A stretch of 64,000 nucleotides of DNA from a virus, in the IMG/VR virus record IMGVR_UViG_3300042261_002390, positions 182,150 through 246,149 of that record. One strand, 5' to 3'. Within the stretch, counting starts at the first letter, position 1. Each line of letters opens with the position of its first letter. Below are positions 41,279 through 49,603 of the stretch, piece by piece. A model generated the notes under the pieces. The model made no database searches. It was not told the DNA's origin and saw only the letters and a list, made by a program, of their open reading frames with translations. The position numbers were made by a program, and so were the translations under genes.

Positions 41279-42094
41279 ATGATTAAGAGCATTACAATTA
41301 AAAGAACTGGCGCACATAATTTTACAAATAAGTTATATCATAATAAAAATAAGGATGTTACTTATGAGTTTACTGATGGCGTTAATATAGTTACCGGAAG
41401 AAATGGTAGTGGTAAATCAGTTTTATTAAACCTGATTAAGACTAGTTGCGGAGGAACTAAAGACGTTTCTTACCCAACTATGCCTAATCCATTTGATGCA
41501 CACCCAATTGGTAGTAATATTTGGCATACCATGCCTGAAATCATAAAAAAAAGGTTGAAAAATCGAGATTATCCCAATACTGACATTAGTTGGGATGGAA
41601 CTATGTTTCATCATTTAACTGCTGATTTTTTCAATCCAAAAGCAGCATGGGATAGATTAGATAACCCGATGCAGGTAATTAAAAATGAACTTTTTAGTGG
41701 TGGTGAGTCTTTATCGTTAATGATGAGTAATAATTCAAAAGGTGAATCTGCAATTGGATTATTGATTAAATTATATGATTTGGGTAGCGATTTTGAACGC
41801 AGACTGACTAAACGTGATGCCAATGATGTATGGGTTAAATCTAGCGATGTTTTTCACGATTGGCTTGAATCATTCACAAGTGAGAAAGGCAAACCTACAC
41901 TATTGATTGATGAACTTGATACTCATTTGGATTTAGATAATCAAAAAGTTTATTGGGATTACATTAATCATTTGACAAAAAAATGGCAAGTAATTGTCGT
42001 TAGTCATTCAATATTTGCATTTCATGTTAAAGATGCAAATTACATCAACTTGAATCCGGAATACTACAACAAAGTAAAAAAAATCATATTATGA
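41279..42094 (+). CDS. ABC-type AAA ATPase (AAA_21/SMC-like head)
   Basis: 271 residues. Walker A is NIVTGRNGSGKSVLL (40-47), the ABC signature is ELFSGGESLSLMM, Walker B is PTLLIDELDTHLD, and the switch His is IVVSHSIFAF. All the parts of an ABC ATPase head are present but no coiled-coil arms or TOPRIM nuclease are fused. It probably acts with a partner; the next gene overlaps by four bases (ATGA), making 42091-43035 a possible partner by context. Confidence 0.8.
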   Translation: MIKSITIKRTGAHNFTNKLYHNKNKDVTYEFTDGVNIVTGRNGSGKSVLLNLIKTSCGGTKDVSYPTMPNPFDAHPIGSNIWHTMPEIIKKRLKNRDYPNTDISWDGTMFHHLTADFFNPKAAWDRLDNPMQVIKNELFSGGESLSLMMSNNSKGESAIGLLIKLYDLGSDFERRLTKRDANDVWVKSSDVFHDWLESFTSEKGKPTLLIDELDTHLDLDNQKVYWDYINHLTKKWQVIVVSHSIFAFHVKDANYINLNPEYYNKVKKIIL

Positions 42095-43035
42095 GTTGGA
42101 AAACATTGAATATTGAATTAGCACCGTTAAAATATAAGCCTGAGATTGGGGATTTTATTTTATCAAAAATAGTTGAGCCTATTGAGTTTGGCGATTATTA
42201 TAGTGCAGGAATTAAGATTTGCGAACCATATAATTGTAAAACAATAAACTATGGTGTATATATTTTGTCTGATGAGCCATATAAAAAAGGTGAACCTATT
42301 TTCTCATATATTCATAATGAAGCATCGTATGCATTTAGTGCTTCATCAGGTAACTCAACAGTAAATAAGAAGATTATTGCTACTAACGATAAATCGTTAA
42401 AAGTAATAAGAGGTTATGAAGATATTTCTCACATGCCGATATATTCAGCGTTACCTAAAATACATGCCAATTGGTTCGAAGTATATGTTTCGAGATTGAA
42501 TTTTGACGAAAAAATCACTAAGGTTAATGTTGAATATGTTGAGAAACATTCATATCGTAAAAGTGGTAAATTTGATATTAATGGTGTTGAAATTATCGAA
42601 GGAAGTATAATCAATGGCGATGGTTATAAATCAGACTTGAATGAGCACTATTTTCATTGCGTTGAATATTGTGATGGTATATTCGGAAGCGATATTTATT
42701 CGGATTTCGAAGCCTTGTCAACATATAAAAAGATTGAAGTTATTGGTCATATAAGCGATTATCCCGAAATTGTTAATAATTATGTTCCCGAAGATTGGTC
42801 TGGAAACTTAGGTGCATGTTTATATGGTAGTGATGTGAGCGACGTACTAGCATTAGATTCAAATAATTGCGTTAAATTAATGATTCCTTCGGACTCAAAT
42901 GCATTACCAATAGATGCTATCAAAAATATTATTGGGTATGTTGACACACCCATTGGGAGAAGAAAATATCCTCAAGAAGTTGTCGAATCAGTACAAGAGT
43001 TGAAGAAATGGATTGAAAACAATAAATTAAATTAA
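42091..43035 (+). CDS. Bacteroidota-phage family protein, 314 aa
   Basis: It contains GVYILSDEPYKKGEPIFSYI, NKKIIATNDKSLKVIRGYED, LPKIHANWFEVYVSR and the VNVEY strand. This order (an ISDE segment, KIIATTD, a helix with a Trp, then a VxVEY strand) also occurs in the protein at 58279-58920, so both belong to one family that is common in Bacteroidota phages and of unknown function. It is translationally coupled to the ATPase. Confidence 0.65.
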   Translation: MSWKTLNIELAPLKYKPEIGDFILSKIVEPIEFGDYYSAGIKICEPYNCKTINYGVYILSDEPYKKGEPIFSYIHNEASYAFSASSGNSTVNKKIIATNDKSLKVIRGYEDISHMPIYSALPKIHANWFEVYVSRLNFDEKITKVNVEYVEKHSYRKSGKFDINGVEIIEGSIINGDGYKSDLNEHYFHCVEYCDGIFGSDIYSDFEALSTYKKIEVIGHISDYPEIVNNYVPEDWSGNLGACLYGSDVSDVLALDSNNCVKLMIPSDSNALPIDAIKNIIGYVDTPIGRRKYPQEVVESVQELKKWIENNKLN

Positions 43036-43037
43036 TC

Positions 43038-43220
43038 ATGATTACAAAAATTTTATTTGCTGCAGCATGTGTGCTTGCATTTTTAGGGAATTTCGATTTT
43101 ATCACCTACACATTAAAGAGTGCACCAAAAATTTCAATATTTCCGAGATGGTTTTGGTTTTTGAGTTTTGTTTCTGATGCGGTTTTGGCGTATTGGTATC
43201 TTAACGGAATGAAGTTTTAA
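43038..43220 (+). CDS. Small membrane protein, 60 aa
   Basis: Two membrane segments (ILFAAACVLAFLGNFDFITY and WFWFLSFVSDAVLAYWYL). Not recognised. Confidence 0.6.
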   Translation: MITKILFAAACVLAFLGNFDFITYTLKSAPKISIFPRWFWFLSFVSDAVLAYWYLNGMKF

Positions 43221-43230
43221 ATTAAAAACA

Positions 43231-44253
43231 ATGCAGCCGATATTATTAACACGTGATGATTTCCGGAATGGCGTTTTTGAGCGTGATTCTCATAAATGCG
43301 TTATCTGCAAGAAACCTGCAGTTGACGCACATCACATTATTGAGCGCAGACTATTTTCAAATGGTGGATACTACATCGAGAATGGCGCATCGCTTTGCGC
43401 TGAACACCATGTTGAAGCAGAGCAAACCACATTATCTTGTGATGTGATTCGTGAAAAATGTGGCATTGAAACTATCGTATTGCCTGACCATTTTTATGAT
43501 GATAATGAATACGATAAGTGGGGAAATATCATATTGCCGAATGGTAACAGGGTTAAAGGCGAATTATTCTATGATGAAAGCGTTCAGAAGATACTGAAAC
43601 AAGGTGGCGTGTTGGATTTATTTGTTAAGTATGTAAAGTACCAAAGAACTTTCCATTTACCGTGGAGTAATCTGTTGAAAGACGATAGAATTCTTGAAAA
43701 CGATAATCATTTTCACGGTAAACGTGTCGTCGTGACACTTAAAATGGATGGTGAAAATACTACTATGTATAACGACCATATTCATGCACGTTCATTAGAA
43801 TCAGCTAGTCATGAAACACGTAATTGGGCTAAGGGTTTATGGTCTAGGATTTCATATTTACTTGATGATAACATGCGCATTTGTGGTGAAAACCTATATG
43901 CAGTTCATTCTGTTAAGTATGAGGAATTACCAACGTATTTTATGATGTTTTCAATCTGGATTGATAACAAATGCTTGTCTTGGGATGAAACCCAAGAATA
44001 TGCCAAAATTCTTGGATTAGAGACAGTCCCGGTCTTCTATGATGGAATTTACGATAAAGACAAAATAATCGCCGAATTCGAGAAATACAGGCTTAAAAAC
44101 GAAGGATATGTTATTCGTTTAGCTGATGAATTTTATTATCAGGATTTCCGCAAATCTATTGCAAAATACGTGCGTCCAGAGTTTAGACAAATCGTCAATA
44201 ACTCACATGGACACTGGATTTCGAAAAAAGTTGAACCAAATAAATTAAAATAA
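43231..44253 (+). CDS. HNH endonuclease fused to RNA ligase
   Basis: 340 residues, two enzymes in one chain. Residues about 1-75 form an HNH/zinc finger: FERDSHKCVICKKPAVDAHH (Cys23, Cys26, His34-35), then ENGASLCAEHHVEAEQ (Cys56, His59-60). Residues about 140-340 form a nucleotidyltransferase: motif I VTLKMDGENTTMY (Lys171), motif III CGENLYAVHSVKY, motif IV NEGYVIRLADEF, motif V SIAKYVRPEF. A cutting and joining pair suggests RNA repair or programmed RNA processing. There is one base of overlap with the next gene. Which end chemistry it uses is unknown. Confidence 0.85.
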   Translation: MQPILLTRDDFRNGVFERDSHKCVICKKPAVDAHHIIERRLFSNGGYYIENGASLCAEHHVEAEQTTLSCDVIREKCGIETIVLPDHFYDDNEYDKWGNIILPNGNRVKGELFYDESVQKILKQGGVLDLFVKYVKYQRTFHLPWSNLLKDDRILENDNHFHGKRVVVTLKMDGENTTMYNDHIHARSLESASHETRNWAKGLWSRISYLLDDNMRICGENLYAVHSVKYEELPTYFMMFSIWIDNKCLSWDETQEYAKILGLETVPVFYDGIYDKDKIIAEFEKYRLKNEGYVIRLADEFYYQDFRKSIAKYVRPEFRQIVNNSHGHWISKKVEPNKLK

Positions 44254-44801
44254 TGAAGGAGCAGAAATATAAATTAGTTGAAAAAGCATATTGTATTGAT
44301 TTAATTCGTATTAAACATGGATATGAATATTCTCTAGTAGTTTGTCACGCAAAAAACCTGAACGCAGCTAAATCGATTATCTATAAATTGATTAAAAACG
44401 AGGGAATGGAAAACTGCTATGATGAACCAATATCACTCGCAAATATTCCGGTTATTAGATATGAAAATTCAGACCACTATTTTTTCGAAAATAAGATTAT
44501 GACTCTTAGGGAAATTAATGGTACTGTTAAAGAAAGACTAAGGATAGCTAAACTCGAACGATTGTTGAATGATGAATCAATTAAATTCTGCCACATTTGT
44601 AAACATGGTTCGTATTATCGCCCAAATTCTGCCGGATATACCGATTATCTTTCTCGTGCAGGTGTATATGAAAAAAAGGAAGCGATTGAGCATGCCAGAC
44701 GTTGCGATGAACTATCGCTAATCCCTATCAATATTGAAACCCACAACAAATTAATATACGATGAAATTAAAGATTTGCAGTTATTATTAATTTCTGAATA
44801 A
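44253..44801 (+). CDS. Hypothetical protein, 182 aa
   Basis: Begins MKEQKYKLVEKAYCIDLIRI, with CHICKHGSYYRPN, a small Cys/His group perhaps binding zinc. It is coupled to the HNH-ligase gene, so an RNA-related partner is plausible but unproven. Confidence 0.65.
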   Translation: MKEQKYKLVEKAYCIDLIRIKHGYEYSLVVCHAKNLNAAKSIIYKLIKNEGMENCYDEPISLANIPVIRYENSDHYFFENKIMTLREINGTVKERLRIAKLERLLNDESIKFCHICKHGSYYRPNSAGYTDYLSRAGVYEKKEAIEHARRCDELSLIPINIETHNKLIYDEIKDLQLLLISE

Positions 44802-44803
44802 TA

Positions 44804-44838
44804 ATTGTAACATTTAATACATTTCATACGTAGAAGAG
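44804..44838 (+). promoter_or_regulatory. Phage promoter motif (variant)
   Basis: ATTGTAACA, 16 bases, ATACGTAGAAGAG, 20 bases before ATG 44858. Confidence 0.55.
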
Positions 44839-44857
44839 AAAAACAAATTAAAATTAT

Positions 44858-45292
44858 ATGTCATTCAATCCAGAAGAAATTAAACAAGGTAATGAAATCA
44901 TCGCCAAAGCATTGGGGTGGTTTCAGGAAGAAGGTCAGGATGGTACGTGGTTTAAAATATTCGGAAATCGCATAGTAGTCGCATACTCAATTCATAACAA
45001 TTATCCGCATAAAGACCTTCCATTTCATCGTGATTGGAATGCATTGTATGAAATAATCGAAGTCATTGAGTCATTAGACCAAGGTGAGGCATATGATTGC
45101 GGATTATCACATATGTACACTATTGAAACTACTCGTAATGGCAGCACAGCATACAGAAACTATAGAACTCGTGAACATAACGGCATTATCTGCCGGAGAA
45201 ACACCAGAGATAATCGTATTGAAAACACATGGTACGTTGTAGTTGAGTTTATTAAATGGTATCAGAAAGAAAATAATATAAGCAATGGATAG
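44858..45292 (+). CDS. Hypothetical protein, 144 aa
   Basis: Begins MSFNPEEIKQGNEIIAKALG; includes WFQEEGQDGTWFKIFGNRIV and CRRNTRDNRIENTWYVVVEF. It reads like a family of small phage proteins (FPFHRDWNALYEIIE element) of unknown function. Overlaps the next gene by 8 bases. Confidence 0.65.
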   Translation: MSFNPEEIKQGNEIIAKALGWFQEEGQDGTWFKIFGNRIVVAYSIHNNYPHKDLPFHRDWNALYEIIEVIESLDQGEAYDCGLSHMYTIETTRNGSTAYRNYRTREHNGIICRRNTRDNRIENTWYVVVEFIKWYQKENNISNG

Positions 45293-45521
45293 TCTATTAA
45301 GCGGTTATTTATCATTTGGCTTGACGATGTTGAGCGATATGAAAAGACAAAACAAAGCGTGGAAAGATAGGATTCGTAAACAGTGGAAAGAATCTCAAAA
45401 TCTTCCTAGAAAGAAGAAGAAAAGTGTCCGTAAAAATCTGCTGCTTGAATGGCAAATTGCTAATTATGACCCAATGGGGTTGTATGACAATGATTTTGAT
45501 GAAATTCTTACCTTTTTGTAA
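45285..45521 (+). CDS. Basic small protein, 78 aa
   Basis: Highly basic middle (MKRQNKAWKDRIRKQWKESQ, RKKKKSVRKNLLLEW). The stop TAA lies within the TTTGTAACA box of the next promoter motif. Confidence 0.65.
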   Translation: MDSLLSGYLSFGLTMLSDMKRQNKAWKDRIRKQWKESQNLPRKKKKSVRKNLLLEWQIANYDPMGLYDNDFDEILTFL

Positions 45522-45549
45522 CAAAATTTAATTCAAAACGTATAGGTTA
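45516..45549 (+). promoter_or_regulatory. Phage promoter motif
   Basis: TTTGTAACA, 16 bases, AACGTATAGGTT, right before ATG 45552; overlaps the stop of the upstream gene. Confidence 0.65.
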
Positions 45550-45551
45550 TT

Positions 45552-45845
45552 ATGGATAAATGGATTACATATGACGGAAGAGTTGTTGATATGAATGAAA
45601 TGTCGCATCAGCACATGAGTAACATTTATTGGTTCATAAATGTATTATTTCCCGAATCATATAATGTTTATATTCGGCATAATATCAGAACTTGGTTGAA
45701 TCTAAGATTTAAGGGTGAAGTATTACCTTACTCTCCCAAACCTGAATTTGTTGCAGAATTAAATTACTTGCGAATGAAAGGTTATCTTAAAGAAAATAAT
45801 AAAATTGTAATTGACGGTCAAGAAATTGGCAAATATAAACTTTAA
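45552..45845 (+). CDS. Hypothetical protein, 97 aa
   Basis: Begins MDKWITYDGRVVDMNEMSHQ, with HQHMSNIYWFINVLFPES; similar to small phage proteins with an HxHLSNIYW element. Function unknown. Confidence 0.65.
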   Translation: MDKWITYDGRVVDMNEMSHQHMSNIYWFINVLFPESYNVYIRHNIRTWLNLRFKGEVLPYSPKPEFVAELNYLRMKGYLKENNKIVIDGQEIGKYKL

Positions 45846-45859
45846 AAAATTTAAGTGTT

Positions 45860-46225
45860 ATGAGAAACGGTATTAAAACATTTTTTGTATTAATCATTGC
45901 GTTGGTTATTGTTGGTTCAGTATCTAAACTTTATTTTACAACAATGACTGAAGTGGTTAATAATTGCAAAGTAGAACGTTTAGTTCAGCAGCAAATTATC
46001 TCCAATGGCGATAATGGCAGTATTTCAACAGGTTACAGATATTTGGTAATAACCAATAAAGAAACCTTCATTTGTGAGAGTTCGCTATTGAATGGCAAAT
46101 TCAACAATTCAGACATTTTTTTCAGATTGAAAGAAGGCGAGACTTATAACTTTAAGGTTGCGGGTTACGGCAAAACGTTTTTCACAGACTATCGTAATCT
46201 ACTTGACATAGAACCGAAACAGTAA
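45860..46225 (+). CDS. Small membrane-anchored protein, 121 aa
   Basis: One N-terminal membrane segment (GIKTFFVLIIALVIVGSVSK). The rest, beta-rich with TGYRYLVITNKETFICESSL, is probably extracytoplasmic. The pattern (TxxxCxVxRxxxxQ...YlVxTdxEtF) occurs in phage proteins whose function is unknown. Start shares bases with the neighbours. Confidence 0.65.
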   Translation: MRNGIKTFFVLIIALVIVGSVSKLYFTTMTEVVNNCKVERLVQQQIISNGDNGSISTGYRYLVITNKETFICESSLLNGKFNNSDIFFRLKEGETYNFKVAGYGKTFFTDYRNLLDIEPKQ

Positions 46226-46605
46226 TGAACTACTACAAAGAAATATTATCGATTATTGAAGTATTCAGTAAAAATACTACCTTAGTTAAATCATCAGAAT
46301 ACTCAATGCTCACGCATCTGATTAAGTTATTGGGTGAGGACAGATTCAATATGATATTCAAAAGAGATTTTATTGAATCTGAAGATGATTTCGGAACTAA
46401 ATTCTGTAAATTTCATAAATCAATGCGTCAGGTTGATTTCTATAATATTTCTGATTTTGAGGGTAATGGACACTTAGATATGTTATTTTGGAATTTTATA
46501 TACATATCCAACATTCCGGAAATTATATTCAAAGCATTGTTGGAGTATATTAGCGATTGGGAATATGAACACCCGGATAATGTTGTAAGGGATTTTGCCA
46601 AATAA
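46225..46605 (+). CDS. Hypothetical protein, 126 aa
   Basis: Helical, acidic (MNYYKEILSIIEVFSKNTTL; ISNIPEIIFKALLEYISDWE). Not recognised. Confidence 0.65.
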   Translation: MNYYKEILSIIEVFSKNTTLVKSSEYSMLTHLIKLLGEDRFNMIFKRDFIESEDDFGTKFCKFHKSMRQVDFYNISDFEGNGHLDMLFWNFIYISNIPEIIFKALLEYISDWEYEHPDNVVRDFAK

Positions 46606-46640
46606 TTTGTAACTTTTTTTAATTAATTTCGTATAACAAG
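46606..46640 (+). promoter_or_regulatory. Phage promoter motif
   Basis: TTTGTAACT, 16 bases, TTCGTATAACAA, 15 bases before ATG 46655. Confidence 0.6.
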
Positions 46641-46654
46641 AAAAAAAGATTAGT

Positions 46655-47095
46655 ATGGCGTTAAGTTATAAATTTGCTAAAATTGCTGCTAGAATTCGTA
46701 GACGTTTCAGAACGAAAACGAAACGTAGCAGAGAAAAGGTAGCATTCAAATCATTATCTGCTGAACAGCTTAAAGTTTTTAATATTGTTAAAGATTTAGC
46801 TATGCAGAATAATGATGCAATTAAGTTCGACCCTAAATCAAGCGAGTCGTTAATTGTTATTCCCGATAAATTATTGGTGACTATGAAGAACGAACAGGTG
46901 CGTATTGATAATTCTAGAGGGTTTATGTCAATTCAAATGCCTAGTGAAGCATTTGATATGTTGATTGAAATTGTTGAAGCAGAAGCACATAAAGACCGGA
47001 GAAAAATAAAACAAGATGTGAAGCTTAGACTCCATTCTTTCTTGGACGATATTATTGAAAACGAAATAAAAAACACCGAAAATGAGCATAGGTAA
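46655..47095 (+). CDS. Basic hypothetical protein, 146 aa
   Basis: A highly basic N-terminus (FAKIAARIRRRFRTKTKRSR) and a beta/alpha C-terminal domain. May bind nucleic acid by charge. Overlaps the next gene by 14 bases. Confidence 0.65.
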   Translation: MALSYKFAKIAARIRRRFRTKTKRSREKVAFKSLSAEQLKVFNIVKDLAMQNNDAIKFDPKSSESLIVIPDKLLVTMKNEQVRIDNSRGFMSIQMPSEAFDMLIEIVEAEAHKDRRKIKQDVKLRLHSFLDDIIENEIKNTENEHR

Positions 47096-47498
47096 TACTG
47101 AAATGTACCGCAAGGTAAGTGAATTTTATCGTGAGTTAAAAGAAGATGGTGCGTATTATTCTTCTTTCGAAGCACTTGAATATATGTATCAAGCTGCTCT
47201 CGAAAAAATGGAAAATCAATCAAAAGTTATTGGCGAAATTGATAACGATTACGTTGCTGATATACTTACTAAAAGTTTTAGCAATTATGGTATTAAGTTC
47301 GTTAAACCCGAAGACAATAGGGTATTACCAACCATTAGAATTATTGTTACCGGAAACAAGTATCTTAAAGAAGATTCGTCAATAAGCCTTAGCGACGATT
47401 TTTATCGTGAACTGAGAACCATATTGGTAAGATTGAAAATAAATGATATTCAGTGGAACAACAACAGAACATCGTTTTGGTGGAATCCAAAAAAATAA
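47082..47498 (+). CDS. Hypothetical protein, 138 aa
   Basis: Begins MSIGNTEMYRKVSEFYRELK; helical start and mixed C-terminus (YRELRTILVRLKINDIQWNN). Not recognised. Confidence 0.65.
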   Translation: MSIGNTEMYRKVSEFYRELKEDGAYYSSFEALEYMYQAALEKMENQSKVIGEIDNDYVADILTKSFSNYGIKFVKPEDNRVLPTIRIIVTGNKYLKEDSSISLSDDFYRELRTILVRLKINDIQWNNNRTSFWWNPKK

Positions 47499-47500
47499 TT

Positions 47501-47764
47501 ATGAAACACGTAGCAGTTATATGTAGTTCGGTTGAAGACTTTAATAATTGGAAGAAAGAACAAAAACATACTTCTTTAATTAGTTCAGCCTTAAAATATG
47601 TGTTTGATGGGACGATGTATATCCGTATATCGAAAAAATATCAAATGTGTGGATATAGTTTTGATGAAATTGTTGAAACCCGGGATGCTGCAAATAATCC
47701 TGAATACCATCAGATTATGGATAACATTAAGACATGCATTAAATCAAAGGCTGATGTAAAATAG
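47501..47764 (+). CDS. Hypothetical protein, 87 aa
   Basis: ATG 47501 gives MKHVAVICSSVEDFNNWKKE. The order (VAVICxSxxDFxxW, then a YIRISxxYxxxGYxFDEIVET segment) is a recurrent small phage-protein pattern. It is the last gene before the CRISPR locus. Confidence 0.65.
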   Translation: MKHVAVICSSVEDFNNWKKEQKHTSLISSALKYVFDGTMYIRISKKYQMCGYSFDEIVETRDAANNPEYHQIMDNIKTCIKSKADVK

Positions 47765-47773
47765 TTGCAAATA

Positions 47774-47808
47774 ATTGTAACCTTTTCATTAATACAAACG
47801 TATAAGAA
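47774..47808 (+). promoter_or_regulatory. Phage promoter motif driving the CRISPR locus
   Basis: ATTGTAACC, 16-17 bases, AACGTATAAGAAA, ending 5 bases before the first CRISPR leader RNA. The CRISPR system thus sits under the same promoter type as the phage's own operons. Confidence 0.7.
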
Positions 47809-47812
47809 AAAA

Positions 47813-47982
47813 GTTCATTGAAAATATTAAGTATTTGCATATTTTATTATGCAAAGTGCGTGTTGTGACGCACATAGTGATTCTCGAAGAGACGAGAATG
47901 AGTTTAAACTCAGGGAAATTTCCACTCACTAACAACCAACAAATTTGTATGTTGTTATTTGTCAACACGTTATAGATAATAT
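47813..47982 (+). ncRNA. Structured CRISPR leader RNA, copy 1 (tracrRNA candidate)
   Basis: A ~170-base element nearly repeated at 49604-49776. Conserved parts: hairpin TTTGCAT (47834) with ATGCAAA (47849); hairpin GTGCGT (47856) - GTTGTG - ACGCAC (47868); AACAAC (47931) with GTTGTT (47951); then TGTCAAC (47960-47966). Between are three variable hairpins (e.g. TTCTCG/CGAGAA at 47881/47893). The GTTGTG loop and TGTCAAC are complementary to the CACAAC and GTTGACA parts of the CRISPR repeat 3' end. Confidence 0.7.
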
Positions 47983-48243
47983 GGTGTAACTAATCACAAT
48001 TTGAGAGGTTGACACAACGCTAGTCCGTAAACCCACCCCCCCAAAGGCGGTGTAACTAATCACAATTTGAGAGGTTGACACAACGCAAGCTATCAACACT
48101 AAAAAAATAATATGGTGTAACTAATCACAATTTGAGAGGTTGACACAACCAGACAGAATTACTTAAAGGTGTAACTAATCACAATTTGAGAGGTTGACAC
48201 AACTTCGGATGACCTTTAGGTGGTGTAACTAATCACAATTTGA
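47983..48243 (+). CRISPR. CRISPR array 1 (four 36-base repeats plus a partial fifth)
   Basis: Repeats at 47983-48018, 48049-48084, 48114-48149 and 48168-48203 are identical, each beginning GGTGTAACTAATCACAATTT and ending GAGGTTGACACAAC. A partial copy at 48222-48243 keeps only the first 22 bases. Spacers are 30, 29, 18 and 18 bases. The array lies between the leader and the nuclease gene, on the same strand; it ends 18 bases before the ATG. Confidence 0.92.
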
Positions 48244-48261
48244 TTAAAAACAAAAAAAAAA

Positions 48262-49602
48262 ATGGAAAATTATTGTATTAAAACAAGAAAGATTACGATA
48301 ATTCCTTCAGGGGATAATCGGAATGATGTTTATTCGTATATTCGAAAAATGGCATCAGATTTAGCAAGAATTGGTAATGGCGTGATTAGGCTTCACTTTA
48401 ACAATCAATACGATATTGATGAAATATCGAAGTCACGTAATATTACTAAGTCGGATGCAAAGAAATTTGTTGAAGAAAAGCTTGGTACGTCAATTCGTAA
48501 TTCTGGTTATCAATCATTGACTGAGTTGATTGACATATCTTCAAATATTCGCACATCGTTTAATTCATTGATTTTTAAAACAACACAAAATAATTTCTTT
48601 GATGTTTTAACGGGGAAAATGAGTATTCCTTCATTCAGGAAGACCAACATCAATATTCCGTTTCAATTTAAGGGAGATGCTCCGTTTAGTCTGGATGAAA
48701 AAGAATACTATTATTTCAATTTACCCTCAACCAAACACACTAAAGAAACAATCGGTGAACTGAAATTATCGTTGTTCTTTGGAAAAGATAGAAGCAATAA
48801 TCGTATTATTGTCGAACGCATTCTTAGTGGCGAATATGAAATATGCGATAGCTCAATTCAAGTAAAGGATAAAGATTTGTTTTTGTTGCTAACATATAAA
48901 CAGCCAATAAGCGAAAAGCTATTAAAACCTGAAAAAGTAATGGGTATTGATATCGGCATTAATCGTCCGGTAAGTTTTTACATCAGTGATGAAAAACATC
49001 AGCCAAGACAGTTTAATCTTAACGAGCATATACAGCATGAGAGGCTTAAATTGTTGAAACAAAGAAAATCGCTTCAACAATCATTAAAATTTTCTGTTGG
49101 TGGTCATGGTAGAAATCGAAAATTAGTGGCACTGAATGTATTAAAAGAAAAAGAATTACGTTGGGCAAAAAATAAGAATCATCAAATCACTAAAGCAATT
49201 ATTGATATTGCGCTACAGTATGGTGTTGGGGTGATTAAAATGGAAGATTTGACTGGTATTACTCAAGATACTAAAAATTATTTCTTGAAGTCTTGGGCAT
49301 ATTATCAACTGCAAAGCTTCTTGGAATATAAAGCCAAATCCTATGGTATTAAAATCTTATGGGTTGACCCAAAAAATACGTCTAGAACATGTCCTGTTTG
49401 TGGTAATGTCGATAAAGAAAACAGACATAGCACAGTCTTTAAATGTGTAAATGAATCATGTCCAGACCACGATGTTGAAAAAGATGCCGATATTGTCGCA
49501 GCTTTGAATATATCAAAATCAATTGGTTCTGATGTGAAACCTAAATCGAAAAAGGGAATTATCAGTGCTAAGACAAAACAAAAAGATATTGTTGAAGCAT
49601 AA
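48262..49602 (+). CDS. Miniature Cas12/TnpB-like RuvC nuclease (type V CRISPR effector)
   Basis: 446 residues. RuvC-I is VMGIDIGINRPVSFYI (Asp230), RuvC-II is GVGVIKMEDLTGI (Glu328), and RuvC-III is EKDADIVAALNIS (Asp410). A zinc finger lies between II and III: SRTCPVCGNVD and KCVNESC (Cys377, 380, 395, 400). Residues ~1-220 form the recognition part, with GKMSIPSFRKTNINIPF as in TnpB-like proteins. The usual DxNAA is DIVAA here. It should cut DNA (or RNA) guided by crRNAs from the two arrays. It is smaller than CasPhi or CasLambda (about 700-800) and no Cas1/2 or TnpA is nearby. No IS ends are visible. Confidence 0.88.
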   Translation: MENYCIKTRKITIIPSGDNRNDVYSYIRKMASDLARIGNGVIRLHFNNQYDIDEISKSRNITKSDAKKFVEEKLGTSIRNSGYQSLTELIDISSNIRTSFNSLIFKTTQNNFFDVLTGKMSIPSFRKTNINIPFQFKGDAPFSLDEKEYYYFNLPSTKHTKETIGELKLSLFFGKDRSNNRIIVERILSGEYEICDSSIQVKDKDLFLLLTYKQPISEKLLKPEKVMGIDIGINRPVSFYISDEKHQPRQFNLNEHIQHERLKLLKQRKSLQQSLKFSVGGHGRNRKLVALNVLKEKELRWAKNKNHQITKAIIDIALQYGVGVIKMEDLTGITQDTKNYFLKSWAYYQLQSFLEYKAKSYGIKILWVDPKNTSRTCPVCGNVDKENRHSTVFKCVNESCPDHDVEKDADIVAALNISKSIGSDVKPKSKKGIISAKTKQKDIVEA

Positions 49603-49603
49603 C

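Noticed and set aside
48262-49602. A TnpB transposon gene (IS605/IS607 type)
   Set aside because: No TnpA, no IS end structures and no target-site hallmarks are visible, while real CRISPR arrays with spacers flank the gene; the leader copies are transcribed RNAs, not transposon ends.
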